Assembly (NCBI GenBank): GCA_947501475.1
Contig: CANMWA010000004.1
Location: forward strand, 310,001-374,000
Direction: 5' to 3'
Source of the DNA: an uncultured Aquimarina sp.
GTDB taxonomy: Bacteria > Bacteroidota > Bacteroidia > Flavobacteriales > Flavobacteriaceae
DNA: 64,000 bases
Position 1 is the first letter of the stretch. Each line of letters starts with the position of its first letter. The notes under the pieces are model-generated. The model had not been told where the DNA came from and searched no databases. It saw only the letters and a list, made by a program, of their open reading frames with translations. Shown one piece after another: positions 1 through 8,710 of this stretch. The position numbers and the translations under genes are program-made.

Positions 1-31
1 ATACCAATAAAATATTAGGTTTATTATAGTT

Positions 32-42
32 AAGGTACAAAT
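32..42. repeat. Candidate left attachment repeat
   Basis: The 11-mer AAGGTACAAAT occurs here and again at 12707-12717, just upstream of the zinc-finger/HTH and integrase genes. The two copies bracket the putative element. The shared core is short, flanking bases differ, and the right copy overlaps a possible promoter box, so this is only a candidate attachment core. Confidence 0.25.
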
Positions 43-225
43 AGGGTACACTTTAATGGCTAAAAAATGGATATGGGCATTTTTACAAAATTCGAATCTA
101 CCATTTAATAATCTCGAATAGCAATTAATTAATAATAAATTATTTAGACGGATTATAGATTAAGAATGAGCCTTATCATAAATGTTTAAAAACTTCATAA
201 TTTTCAATAAACCTTTTAATTCTTT

Positions 226-1134
226 TCAGTAAGAATAATCAAATTGGTGTTGCGTATCGAATTGATGTTGAGTATCAAATTGGTGTTGCGTGTCGAATTG
301 ATGTTGCGTATCAAATTGATGTTGCGTGTCAAATTGATGCTGAACATCATATTGGTGATAACGACCACCATTTGGAGCAATATGTTGACAGGCTATTGAA
401 TGACCGCAATTAATTTTATGCTGACAGGCAAATAGATGATTGCAGTTTATTTTATGCTGACAAGGAATAGAGTGTTGACACGTAGTAGTATGAACACAAG
501 CTATCTTTTTTCTTGTGCGTACTGGAGTTGAAGTTGGAGTTGGAGTATGACCTCCAGCTGCGTACCATCCTTTTTCAATTGCTTGAAGTCTAAGAGATTT
601 CTTAGGATGTGTAGAAGAACCACTATTAGAACCAATAGCCGCCATAGCTGATTTAGATTGAGATAAACTTGCCCCCATTTCTCTCAAAACAAATCCTGAA
701 AATTCATCAGCTTCAATCTCTTTATCTGGTCTACTCCCTTTACCATCCAAAGTATGTCCATTCAAGTGATGTCCTACTTCATGAGCGAGAATACTAATTG
801 CACTCCAATTTGATCCAGTATTATTAATTACTTTTGACATAAAGGAAGGGTTGTAAGCAATGTATCGTTGCCCATTATTTACAAAGGCTGAAGCATTAGC
901 AACATTTCCTTCCGAAATAATCATTTTGGGTTTAAGTCCTTTCAGGGCTAACATATTTTTGATTATTTGTTCAGCCTCTTCATTAGAGGTAAAATTATTC
1001 GAAAGTGTTATTGATGAAGGGTTGCTATTTCCGTAATAATCACAACCTCCATTACTGCCTAAATAAAAAGTTTGGGAAGAAATACTAGTAGTATTTAATA
1101 TTGCTATTAATAAAACGGCACCAGAGATTTTCAT
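226..1134 (-). CDS. Secreted M48-like metallopeptidase with Cys-x-His and Gln-His hexapeptide tails
   Basis: This is a 302-residue exported protein with an N-terminal signal peptide (cleavage near residue 20). The catalytic motif HEVGH is at 118-122, followed by an EIEAD segment at 139-143, the arrangement of M48-type zincin peptidases. The C-terminal third is unusual. Seven hexads of the form C-x-H-x-x-x run exactly every six residues from C213 to H251. A short linker follows, then six to seven hexads of the form QHQFDT from about 259 to 297. At DNA level the second block is an 18-bp tandem repeat at about 235-355. The tail looks metal-binding, which is inference. The gene lies alone at the left edge of the element cargo. 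The protease call is fairly secure; its substrate is unknown. Confidence 0.75.
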   Translation of the reverse strand: MKISGAVLLIAILNTTSISSQTFYLGSNGGCDYYGNSNPSSITLSNNFTSNEEAEQIIKNMLALKGLKPKMIISEGNVANASAFVNNGQRYIAYNPSFMSKVINNTGSNWSAISILAHEVGHHLNGHTLDGKGSRPDKEIEADEFSGFVLREMGASLSQSKSAMAAIGSNSGSSTHPKKSLRLQAIEKGWYAAGGHTPTPTSTPVRTRKKIACVHTTTCQHSIPCQHKINCNHLFACQHKINCGHSIACQHIAPNGGRYHQYDVQHQFDTQHQFDTQHQFDTQHQFDTQHQFDTQHQFDYSY

Positions 1135-1405
1135 ACTTCTTAGTTTTAAGAATTAGTCAAAAATTATTTAATAAAAAATTATGGGGTATGAAAAATTGAT
1201 TAAAACATGATAGATTAAAACTATCTTGTTTAACCGTGTGCGAATTATGACAATAGTATTGTTTTGATAATCAGTATTGTAATAAATTTAAAATAAAAAT
1301 AACAAACTAACTAATTTTTCTTGATTTATTAAGTATGTTGTCCAATTAAATCTCAGGTTTTCAAATCCTATATTCTAATTAAACATTTTTCTTTTATGGT
1401 TGGGG

Positions 1406-2122
1406 TTATTTTTTCAACGGATTTCTGTTTTTATTTATTTCTTTGCTAAGTTGAATAAGCTTCTTTTCTCGGTCATTGTATAGCTTTTCTATTGCAAATT
1501 CAAATAACTCATAAGCGTCAAGTACATCATTGCTATTTAAGTCTGAAAAATGGCTTCCAGCATTACCTATCCATTTTATTGCAAGTAATAATTCACTTGT
1601 ATCGGGATTAGTTTTTTTAAATTCTTCGAGTCTTTTATGTAAACTTAATTTTTTTCCCCCTTTTGAATCATGAACCTTCAACTCGTTCAAAAGTACTTCT
1701 GTTGCAATCCTTATTTTATTTGCACAAGAACTTATATCTAGCCAATATAACCCGAAAGATTCATTTAGAACTTTTTTAATACTTGTAGGACACGAATCAG
1801 GTATTTCTATAATTTTAAGAGGTGGGTAAAATGATATTGGCGTAACTCTAAATTTAAGACCTGTTTCTTCATCTGAAGGGTAATTTTCTTCATTCCTTAA
1901 ACCAGTTACGGCTATAGTTTCTGGGCAGTTATTACATTTTAAGTGCATTGAAAATATGTAATCTGAATAATAGTACCCTCCGTAAGAATTCATTTCTAAT
2001 GAAGTGGCAGTTTCGTTTTTTAAAATACTTTCTTTATTTGGAATATCTAAAGTTCCAGATTTGCATGTAGGACAAGGTTTTTTTACACTCCAATTAAGCC
2101 ATATTTTTCTATTAAATGCCAT
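1406..2122 (-). CDS. Zinc-ribbon DUF4145 domain protein
   Basis: This 238-residue soluble protein has an N-terminal zinc ribbon formed by CPTC (C17, C20) and CNNC (C63, C66). A helical C-terminal part (about 105-225) carries the pattern typical of DUF4145: a conserved Pro-rich entry, a long helix with Ala/Arg/Leu, and a late IGNAGSHF segment. DUF4145 proteins are often found in mobile islands and next to restriction or other defence genes, but no biochemical function can be stated. Its neighbour at 2182-3051 is on the same strand, 59 bp upstream, so the two may be co-transcribed. Confidence 0.65.
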   Translation of the reverse strand: MAFNRKIWLNWSVKKPCPTCKSGTLDIPNKESILKNETATSLEMNSYGGYYYSDYIFSMHLKCNNCPETIAVTGLRNEENYPSDEETGLKFRVTPISFYPPLKIIEIPDSCPTSIKKVLNESFGLYWLDISSCANKIRIATEVLLNELKVHDSKGGKKLSLHKRLEEFKKTNPDTSELLLAIKWIGNAGSHFSDLNSNDVLDAYELFEFAIEKLYNDREKKLIQLSKEINKNRNPLKK

Positions 2123-2181
2123 GTTTATTAATCCAGTTTAATTTATTGAGTTGTTTATAAAAAACAATATAAAGTTTTAAA

Positions 2182-3051
2182 TCATTTACCTTTTGAAGTA
2201 TCTAACTTACTTTTTTCAGGGTTAATATTTTTAGGAACTGTATCTAATTGTATTGTTTTATCTTTTATTTTAGAGTTGGATTCAATTAATGTTTGAGTTT
2301 CAGTAGTCGTATTATCAATAATTTTTTTGTTAGGAATTTCATAAGTAAGGTATAGACCGATTAAGATAAAAATACCAATCAGAAAAGTTACACAGGCTGC
2401 GCTAAATAAAAAATTTGTAATTTTTAAATATCGCCAAACCCATCGATTATTACTTTTTTGTTTTTCCTTTGTGCTAGTTTTAGTTCCGATTAATTCAGAA
2501 AAGTCTTTTTCAAATAATTCAACTTCAAATTTTAATTGTTTTTCTTGTCGCTCATTGTATTTATTCACTACCTCCTGATGTAGTCTATTCTGCTCTTCTA
2601 AGCTCATAGTCGAAAGGTTTTGCATTGGTATTGTCAAATCAAAGTCTTGATCCAACAATATTAATACATCTTTATAAGAGGTGTTTTTCGTAGTAATGTA
2701 TTTTGAATAAATAAAATCATCTGGTAAATCATAACCAGTAACAAATTGATCAAGAGAAATAATTAAATTAAGTTCAGATTTTTGAAATAATAGGAGAGAT
2801 ATTCTATAGAGAATACCAAAAAAGATTGTTGCACCAGAAAAAAGAATGATAATCTCTGAAATATGATTTATAAAACTATTTGCATTATTATAATTTGCTA
2901 TTAGTAATGTAATAGCTGTAATAGAGAAACCAACCAGCCAAACAATTATTCGATCTGTTTGTTCCCATAATTTTTGAAAATTATTAAGATTCGTTTTTAT
3001 ACTTTCATTAGCTTTTAGAAAGAGAAATTTTTGAAAATTTGTATTTGACAT
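2182..3051 (-). CDS. Membrane protein of unknown function, three predicted TM segments
   Basis: I do not recognise a family. The 289-residue product has hydrophobic helices at about 35-53, 66-89 and 213-237. A charged, Glu/Lys-rich cytoplasmic-looking stretch at 150-205 lies between the second and third. The tail after 240 is polar and Thr/Lys-rich. There is no signal peptide. It lies between the HNH endonuclease gene (36 bp upstream) and the DUF4145 gene on the same strand, so these three could form one cargo transcription unit. A membrane effector or sensor role would be speculation. Confidence 0.5.
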   Translation of the reverse strand: MSNTNFQKFLFLKANESIKTNLNNFQKLWEQTDRIIVWLVGFSITAITLLIANYNNANSFINHISEIIILFSGATIFFGILYRISLLLFQKSELNLIISLDQFVTGYDLPDDFIYSKYITTKNTSYKDVLILLDQDFDLTIPMQNLSTMSLEEQNRLHQEVVNKYNERQEKQLKFEVELFEKDFSELIGTKTSTKEKQKSNNRWVWRYLKITNFLFSAACVTFLIGIFILIGLYLTYEIPNKKIIDNTTTETQTLIESNSKIKDKTIQLDTVPKNINPEKSKLDTSKGK

Positions 3052-3086
3052 CCTTTTGGTTTAATCAATGGTTTTTTTAATGATTC

Positions 3087-3878
3087 CTATATTAAATCTA
3101 GAGAAATTGAATACTCAACTCCATTGAGATTAAATCTGTACATATCAGTAGTATGTTCTAATTTTTCGTGGTTACCATAGTCAAATTCTTTATGATGATT
3201 TGGACATAGCAGAATGATGTTGTTGGGCAATTCATTTCCTCCTAGATGTTTGGGTTCTATGTGGGCTGCTTCGATGTAATATGAACCATCTTTCTTTTTA
3301 ATTCTTTCACCACATATTTGGCATTTAAAATCTCTTAATTTTTTAATTTTAGCAATGGTTGCATTATCTCTTTTATAGGATTTGTGGTTAATAACAATTA
3401 GTTCAGGGTCGGTCGGTTTTAGATTTCTTAACTCTTGGGCTAATTGCTGCTTGGTTTTACCTTCCTCATGTAAAATAGTTGTTATTTCTTCTTGCTCTAT
3501 TTCATTGAATACATCAGAATTAATTTTGTCATATTTCAAAAATATTTCACGCATTAAATGCATTGTTACGCCCTGTAAATTTTCATAGTAAGTAATATGA
3601 GATTTTAATGCTTTTAAAGCATTTGATAGTCCTCTTTTTCCAAAGTTTAGATTAATGTTTTGTAGATAATAATCCATAGCATACGAATTAAGTGTTCTAG
3701 TAAACTTATCTCCTTCTAATAAACGTTTTAAGTTATGAATATAATCAGCAGCACTATTATGATTCATTCTGCCGTCTGCAACAATTTTATCAATTCCTTC
3801 TTTTCTTGTAAGTTTTCCTTGATAAACATTTACGGCTACTTCATAAGCAATATGAATTAATTCTTTGGTTACTTTCAT
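3087..3878 (-). CDS. HNH endonuclease
   Basis: The product (263 residues from the preferred start) has a C-terminal HNH nuclease domain. CQIC (C186, C189) and a late CPNHH (from C225) form the zinc site, and AAHIEP (H206) supplies the catalytic His. The N-terminal 100 residues are helical. An in-frame Met nine codons upstream (start 3905) is possible, but it falls inside a terminator-like hairpin at 3893-3920, so the internal Met is preferred. It probably cleaves DNA. The McrA-like layout of a helical N-terminus plus C-terminal HNH would suit restriction or another defence role, but no methylase partner is visible nearby. Confidence 0.75.
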   Translation of the reverse strand: MKVTKELIHIAYEVAVNVYQGKLTRKEGIDKIVADGRMNHNSAADYIHNLKRLLEGDKFTRTLNSYAMDYYLQNINLNFGKRGLSNALKALKSHITYYENLQGVTMHLMREIFLKYDKINSDVFNEIEQEEITTILHEEGKTKQQLAQELRNLKPTDPELIVINHKSYKRDNATIAKIKKLRDFKCQICGERIKKKDGSYYIEAAHIEPKHLGGNELPNNIILLCPNHHKEFDYGNHEKLEHTTDMYRFNLNGVEYSISLDLI

Positions 3879-3887
3879 AGAGGCATA

Positions 3888-3920
3888 AAAATAATACCCA
3901 TCCATAATTGGACGGGTATT
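3888..3920 (-). terminator. Intrinsic terminator of the lipoprotein gene
   Basis: The arms at 3893-3903 and 3910-3920 pair over 11 bp, with one G-U wobble in the minus-strand RNA and a 6-base loop. A T-rich run follows on the minus strand. It lies between the lipoprotein stop and the preferred start of the HNH gene. Confidence 0.55.
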
Positions 3921-3973
3921 AAAAATACAAAGTTTATTTTAGAATATCAGACTATAAAACGTTTTTCAAATCA

Positions 3974-4312
3974 TTAATTACAAAGACTTTCTCCAAGTAG
4001 AACACCATAAGAATTATCTTTATTAGGATCGTTTGATGATCCAGATTTTACAATCTTTACCCAATTAGTGGTAGCATTTTGTTCTCTTAAAATTTGGCAT
4101 AAATATTCTGCAAATCCATCCCGTCGAGTTCCATCATCAGATACGTTTACGTACAAAACATTAGCATCAGTTATAATGGCGTCTTGAACTTTTGGTTCTT
4201 TTTTTATTTTATTGAGTGCCTTTACATTGTTAGGATAATCCATAGGTTTTTCTATGTTACCGCAACTCGTAATTAAGATTAACAAAATAGCAATAGTAAT
4301 TGTCTTTATCAT
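3974..4312 (-). CDS. Small lipoprotein of unknown function
   Basis: This is a 112-residue precursor with a type II signal sequence: a hydrophobic N-terminus and lipobox LITSC with Cys17. It would give a lipid-anchored protein of about 96 residues. No family is recognised. The mature part contains LYVNVSDDGTRRDGFAEYLC, similar in style to small exported proteins seen in Bacteroidota genomes. A -7 box of the form TATCTTTG (minus strand, 4341-4348) sits 28 bp upstream of the ATG. The gene diverges from the XRE regulator and shares its promoter region with it. Confidence 0.6.
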   Translation of the reverse strand: MIKTITIAILLILITSCGNIEKPMDYPNNVKALNKIKKEPKVQDAIITDANVLYVNVSDDGTRRDGFAEYLCQILREQNATTNWVKIVKSGSSNDPNKDNSYGVLLGESLCN

Positions 4313-4340
4313 AATTGTAGATTTAGTTTTCTTTATTGTT

Positions 4341-4385
4341 CAAAGATAAATAAAAAAATCATTTGTCATATTTTTGTATGACAAA
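4341..4385. promoter_or_regulatory. Divergent promoter with palindromic operator between the lipoprotein and XRE genes
   Basis: A perfect 9-bp inverted repeat, TTTGTCATA (4362-4370) and TATGACAAA (4377-4385), has 6 bp between the arms. A related half-site CTTGTCATA follows at 4386-4394. The plus-strand -7 box TATTTTTG (4369-4376) lies between the arms. On the other strand TATCTTTG (4341-4348) faces the lipoprotein gene. The natural reading is autoregulation by the XRE protein, which is inference. Confidence 0.5.
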
Positions 4386-4415
4386 CTTGTCATATCATTC
4401 GTTGACCTTTGCTTA

Positions 4416-4637
4416 GTGACGAAGGAAGAATTACAAAAACAAATAGGTCTACGAATAAAAGAACTCCGTACACAAAAGGGCTGGAATCAATCCGATCTGG
4501 CTAGGGCTTGTGATAAGGATAGGCAAGCGATTGAAAAAATAGAGAACGGAAAAGTCAATTCAACTATTTACTCGTTGTATCAGTTATCAAAGGCTCTTGA
4601 AGTAGATTTAAATAGCTTTTTTAAGATTCATCAGTAG
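4416..4637 (+). CDS. XRE-family HTH transcriptional regulator
   Basis: This is a 73-residue protein consisting almost entirely of one Cro/cI-type helix-turn-helix domain (about residues 8-65): IGLRIKELRTQKGW, then LARACDKDRQAIEKIENG as the recognition part. I chose the GTG start at 4416, because the upstream in-frame TTG at 4374 falls inside the -7 promoter box and could not be translated from that promoter. It probably represses its own promoter through the palindrome at 4362-4385. Its 3' end overlaps the convergent membrane gene by 17 bp. It may control element maintenance or the cargo genes. Confidence 0.75.
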   Translation: MTKEELQKQIGLRIKELRTQKGWNQSDLARACDKDRQAIEKIENGKVNSTIYSLYQLSKALEVDLNSFFKIHQ

Positions 4638-5232
4638 ACTTTATTCTTGATTTGCTTATCGCTCTTTCCATTTGATTTGCAGTAATAATTGAAGAAACTC
4701 CTCTTACAAGAAAAATACATACTACAATAATAATAATAAAGAGAGTTAAGAGAACAATTTTATCTGAAAAAGAGGCTTGGTATTTATAGTCTAAGTATAC
4801 CATTCCAATTAAACTAAGGAAGAAAATAGTAAAACTAAATACAAGTGTAATCTTCATAAAACTCTTTTGAAATTTACTTAAATGCACTTCAATTTTTTCG
4901 CCACTAATGTTTAAATGGTTATTTGCTTCTTTGATAGTTTTCCAAGTGTAATGCTTTCCTAGCTCATTCTTAAATTCAATATATTTTGGAATCGTTTTAA
5001 TATTAGTAGAAATCCCAGTTTGCGAATAAAAATAGTTCTCGATTAAGTTGGGTAATACGAAATCTTTTTTAAAATCAATAGCCTCATATTTTTCAAATAA
5101 TGGATTCGCCTCTAGTGTATCGGTAACCTTTTTTAATTTTCGTTTTTGATAAGATATGATGAGGTGTACTAAAGGTTGTCCTAGAATTCCTCCACCTAAT
5201 ATTGCTATAATGATTTTGGTTAAGTCGTCCAT
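4621..5232 (-). CDS. Membrane protein of unknown function
   Basis: The 203-residue product has a glycine-rich N-terminal membrane helix (about 5-28), then a polar domain of about 95 residues. Two further hydrophobic helices follow (about 125-149 and 158-182), with a short basic tail. No conserved family is recognised. It lies 15 bp downstream of the degenerate zinc-ribbon gene on the same strand, so it may be the last gene of the replication operon, and it converges on the XRE gene with a 17-bp overlap. Confidence 0.5.
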   Translation of the reverse strand: MDDLTKIIIAILGGGILGQPLVHLIISYQKRKLKKVTDTLEANPLFEKYEAIDFKKDFVLPNLIENYFYSQTGISTNIKTIPKYIEFKNELGKHYTWKTIKEANNHLNISGEKIEVHLSKFQKSFMKITLVFSFTIFFLSLIGMVYLDYKYQASFSDKIVLLTLFIIIIVVCIFLVRGVSSIITANQMERAISKSRIKSTDES

Positions 5233-5247
5233 GAATAATTTTTTACG

Positions 5248-5835
5248 TTAAATTAGAAATAATCTTTCAATTTCTTCTGAAGAAAACGATTTACCACGAT
5301 TTATTTTTGCCATCAATTTCAAATATTTCTTTGTTGGTTTACCATTATAATGGGTTTTGAAGTATTTGCTGTATAGTTCTTTGTAATTCCTTTCCAAATC
5401 AAAATGGCAACCGTATACCTTTTCTATTTGTCTCCATTTCTTGCTTTGGGTCTGTTTTTCATACATTCCACTGGGTAGGGCAGAACGATGCATAAAACGC
5501 TGATCTATAAAATGTAATTTTCTACACCTTTTGTTTGTAAAAGGGCATAAGAAGTACCAAATAAACCCTTTCCCAAGATTTGAGGGTAAAGAAATCAATT
5601 GAACATGATAGTTATAAGATGAATCATTACAGTTGTAGCTAAGAAAGAATACACTCTTGGTATTAGTTATTTTGGTAGCAATAGATATTGAACTTGTTTC
5701 TATTCCGTTTCTACTCCAAGTTATTGTGCCGCTTTTATGGTAGCTTGTTTTAAGGTAGCCCCATTTTTTTAGGTCAGAAATATTAATGCTTTTTGCATTA
5801 TCAAAAAGGTATGGGAATGTTGAGTGTTTTGGCAT
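5248..5835 (-). CDS. Element-associated protein with a degenerate zinc-ribbon-like segment
   Basis: This is a 195-residue basic protein. The middle (about residues 90-130) runs WYFLCPFTNKRCRKLHF. It resembles the WxxCPxCgrRcrkLY pattern found in small phage and element proteins, but several of the usual zinc cysteines are missing. The N-terminal half reads as a beta-rich domain (SGTITWSRNG, then a string of beta strands). It lies 36 bp downstream of the Toprim gene on the same strand. A nucleic-acid-binding role is plausible, but no function is assigned. Confidence 0.5.
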   Translation of the reverse strand: MPKHSTFPYLFDNAKSINISDLKKWGYLKTSYHKSGTITWSRNGIETSSISIATKITNTKSVFFLSYNCNDSSYNYHVQLISLPSNLGKGFIWYFLCPFTNKRCRKLHFIDQRFMHRSALPSGMYEKQTQSKKWRQIEKVYGCHFDLERNYKELYSKYFKTHYNGKPTKKYLKLMAKINRGKSFSSEEIERLFLI

Positions 5836-5871
5836 CTGGCTACAGTTTTAAACCTAAATCTTTAGGGAATG

Positions 5872-6813
5872 TTATTTTTTAATGTAAGTTAGAATGTTAG
5901 GTTTTGTCAGGTAGTCTGCAATGTCAAATCCTTGTTGACGCTCATATTCTATGGCTTTTCGTTCTAACAATGTTGAGATTCTAAACGTTGCCAATTTTGT
6001 AAGCTTGGGTATTTTACTGTTCCATAGATCTAAGCATCCTAAATCAGGAAAAAGTATAACGTTTCTTCCTTTTAAAACTTTCGTCTTTTCACTGTTTAGG
6101 TTATTTACACTACCGCAACCAAGCCAGATAAACTGAGGAAGGAATATACTAGCTATTATAGCCGTTTTCTCACTTTCAACGATAGCAACTGGCTTTTCTT
6201 TGTTTTTGTTTAGCAGATGCTCACCAAAAAAACATTGTTGTAGATTGAATTTATCTAGTTGCAATACTTTATGAGCCCAATTAATACGATTGTATGGTTT
6301 TTTAATACGTTTTCCGTTTGCAGGATCGTATAGCATAATTTTTCCACTTCTAATTTCGCCGAAATCATCTACTTGCCAGAAGATAGTTGCTCCGTTCCAA
6401 TGAGCAGAAGTGCCAATGTTGTATTTTTTGGCTAAATCAAGAGCAACCTCTGCATTCCAAATACTAGATAAATACTGTAAAAAATAATTAGGCTGATTAC
6501 TAGCAATGCTTTCTTGCATAAATGTTTTGTCAATATAACTAGCTTTCTGTTTAATTTTTGGTTCTGGTTTCCTTTTCAATAAATTGTTATTAATTTTAGT
6601 GGTTGGGATGCCATTCTCTGAAAAGTATTGTTTCGGCGAAAAGTGGTACCCACACTTAATCTCTCTATTACATTTGCCTAATTTATCTTCCAAATATTCT
6701 CCATTACGCTGGTCAATATACCTAGTAAATACGCCATGTTTTTCACAATTAGGGCAACTGTGTCTGGTCTTCATTCCGTTATAAGGTTCTAGTATGTATC
6801 TATAGTCTTTCAA
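5872..6813 (-). CDS. Zinc-ribbon/Toprim primase-like protein (DUF6371 type)
   Basis: This is a 313-residue protein with an N-terminal zinc ribbon (C20, C23, C48, C54) of the kind found in primases. The C-terminal Toprim-like half (about 205-270) contains PVAIVESEKTA and VILFPDLG, matching the conserved Glu and Asp of Toprim domains. This layout is common in replication modules of Bacteroidota integrative elements. The start overlaps the primase-helicase stop by 4 bp, indicating translational coupling. It probably works with that helicase in priming element replication, which is inference from family and context. Confidence 0.7.
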   Translation of the reverse strand: MKDYRYILEPYNGMKTRHSCPNCEKHGVFTRYIDQRNGEYLEDKLGKCNREIKCGYHFSPKQYFSENGIPTTKINNNLLKRKPEPKIKQKASYIDKTFMQESIASNQPNYFLQYLSSIWNAEVALDLAKKYNIGTSAHWNGATIFWQVDDFGEIRSGKIMLYDPANGKRIKKPYNRINWAHKVLQLDKFNLQQCFFGEHLLNKNKEKPVAIVESEKTAIIASIFLPQFIWLGCGSVNNLNSEKTKVLKGRNVILFPDLGCLDLWNSKIPKLTKLATFRISTLLERKAIEYERQQGFDIADYLTKPNILTYIKK

Positions 6814-8333
6814 AATAATTTTGTTGTTTTAGAACCTACATTTGATACACTTTCTACACTATTGGGAACTTTCTCTATGTAGATTGCCATTCCATAATTC
6901 TTTCTTTCGATAGTAAACCCTGCTTTTTTTAACCTTTTGGAAAAAGTACGATTTGAACAAGTCCGATAACCCCCATCGATACAATAAGATTTGTATTCAT
7001 TATAGACTGTTTTTAAAGGTATATCCATTAGGGTAGAACGTTGATAAGTCTCGTCGTCAAGAAACATCAATACACTATCACTTTCCTTTTGGTATTGTAT
7101 TACCTCATTTTGTACTATGTTACTTTCTGTAAAACCTTCTTTTTTAAATAAACGGGTAAGACCATCCAAAACCCAATTAAAGACACCAGACAACTCGCTA
7201 TCAATAATCCGTTTGGATAACATCTTGTCCTGTTCTTGTGGTGGTATCGTAACTCTAAAGGGTAGAATAATAAACCGTCTAAAGAAGGCATTGGTGTTTT
7301 CGATCTCTCGCGGTAGCTCATTACAGTTAAACATAAACCTAGCATAATCTGTTATCAAGTGAGGATTTCCATAGGGTAGTCTTGCTTCAACTGGTTCTCC
7401 CGAAATTAGAAGTTTAAAAATGTTAGCTTCTAATTTACCATTGATTTCACTGGCATAATTCAATAATTTATTAGAAAGCATTGCCCTAGAATATCCGTTT
7501 TCTGCCGTAAGTGATTGTAAAGAATAGTTTGTAACGTTTTGACTACCTAATAGAGCCATTATAATCTCAAATAAGACACTTTTTCCGTTAGCCCCAGTAC
7601 CATAGAGTAAAAGAACTTTTTCGAGCTTGAGAACGTTATTCCTAACAAAGATATATCCTAAGTATTCTGCTAGAATATCTTGTAGTTCTGGCTCGGGAAG
7701 TACTTTGTCTAAAAAACCTTTAAAAATAGGTGCGCTTGCTGCACTATCATAGACAAAAGGTAGTTGGTATGTTATAAAGTCATTTTTTTTAAATTCTCTC
7801 AAGTATTGTTTTTCGGGAGTAATCTCAAATGTACCATTACTAAGATTTATCAATGTAGTTCCATAAGTAGCTTTGATTTCTTCTAATCCACCATCTGATA
7901 TAAATTGCTTTAGTAATTCGTGCTTAAAGAGATGCAGCTTTGCATCAAATTTATCGACTCCCATTTTTAAGGCAACTTTACCCAAGAAATCCTTAAACCT
8001 ATCTTGATCTATATTTTCCCAATACTCAGAATTAAATAAATAGATCATACCGTCTTTTCTACAAAGGCTAAAACCATTTTCGTTTGTAACCTTTAATAGA
8101 ATTTCAACTACTGATACCAAGAAGTGTTTACCTTTCAGTTTAGCGTTATCTCCTTTTAATTCGCAATATTCACGAAAATCTACATACTCTATACGATTTA
8201 GTATCTCATCCAGAATATTTGACACACTATTTTGTTTAAGAGCTATTTTATCAATTTTAACCTCATCCAGAAGTTTAGTGGCTTCTTTCAAAATATCGTC
8301 CATATCAATACTACTTGTTTCGGTTTGTCTCAT
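6810..8333 (-). CDS. Phage/plasmid primase, P4-type D5 helicase domain
   Basis: The 507-residue product carries a D5_N-like region (about 85-225) followed by a superfamily 3 helicase core. The Walker A sequence GTGANGKS is at 245-252, and ARFMFNCNELP near 325-335 matches the Walker B/sensor segment. The C-terminus has a winged-helix-like DNA-binding part. It would unwind DNA at the element origin. Its 5' end touches the preceding small gene (1-bp overlap at 8333) and its 3' end overlaps the Toprim gene by 4 bp, so the three are one operon. Confidence 0.85.
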   Translation of the reverse strand: MRQTETSSIDMDDILKEATKLLDEVKIDKIALKQNSVSNILDEILNRIEYVDFREYCELKGDNAKLKGKHFLVSVVEILLKVTNENGFSLCRKDGMIYLFNSEYWENIDQDRFKDFLGKVALKMGVDKFDAKLHLFKHELLKQFISDGGLEEIKATYGTTLINLSNGTFEITPEKQYLREFKKNDFITYQLPFVYDSAASAPIFKGFLDKVLPEPELQDILAEYLGYIFVRNNVLKLEKVLLLYGTGANGKSVLFEIIMALLGSQNVTNYSLQSLTAENGYSRAMLSNKLLNYASEINGKLEANIFKLLISGEPVEARLPYGNPHLITDYARFMFNCNELPREIENTNAFFRRFIILPFRVTIPPQEQDKMLSKRIIDSELSGVFNWVLDGLTRLFKKEGFTESNIVQNEVIQYQKESDSVLMFLDDETYQRSTLMDIPLKTVYNEYKSYCIDGGYRTCSNRTFSKRLKKAGFTIERKNYGMAIYIEKVPNSVESVSNVGSKTTKLF

Positions 8334-8710
8334 TAGAATAAGGTTAGTTGGTTAGTATGGGTCAAATCGTCAAATTCATCAGGATTTGTACTTAAAAGTT
8401 TTGCAGGATGCAAAGTGTAGGGACATACAACATCTTCAGCAGATTCTACGAGAAGTCCCTGTTTCTCAAATTTTCTTTTGTATCTACAACCAGCTTCAAC
8501 TGGAATGTCAAGAGCTTTGCAAAGAGCTTTTTTTGTAGTAGTGATGTACTTTAAAGCTATGAAGAAAAGTTGCTCTTCATTATACTCGTTTTTAAGTTCA
8601 GATAGCACTAAACCCGTGCCATTTTCTACTCTATTTTTTATGTATTTCAATACAGAAACCTTATCTTTACTTTGTCTTTTATTAGGGTTGTTTTTGTGAT
8701 TATTTTTCAT
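8333..8710 (-). CDS. Small winged-helix-like protein of the replication operon
   Basis: This is a 125-residue protein with a very basic N-terminus and a helical core (about 25-95). It contains TTTKKALCKALDIPVEAGCRYKRK, read as a helix-turn-helix, followed by a wing-like strand (GLLVESAEDVV). No named family is recognised. It overlaps the upstream HTH gene by 11 bp and the downstream primase gene by 1 bp, so it belongs to the same transcription unit. A DNA-binding or replication-regulating role is inferred from fold appearance and position only. Confidence 0.6.
   Translation of the reverse strand: MKNNHKNNPNKRQSKDKVSVLKYIKNRVENGTGLVLSELKNEYNEEQLFFIALKYITTTKKALCKALDIPVEAGCRYKRKFEKQGLLVESAEDVVCPYTLHPAKLLSTNPDEFDDLTHTNQLTLF

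Noticed and set aside
80..120. Possible tRNA fragment near TTCGAATCT
   Set aside because: Only the T-loop-like word is present; no acceptor stem or other arms could be paired.
4374..4415. TTG start 14 codons upstream for the XRE regulator
   Set aside because: The TTG is inside the -7 box at 4369-4376, so it would not be in the transcript; GTG 4416 fits the domain start.
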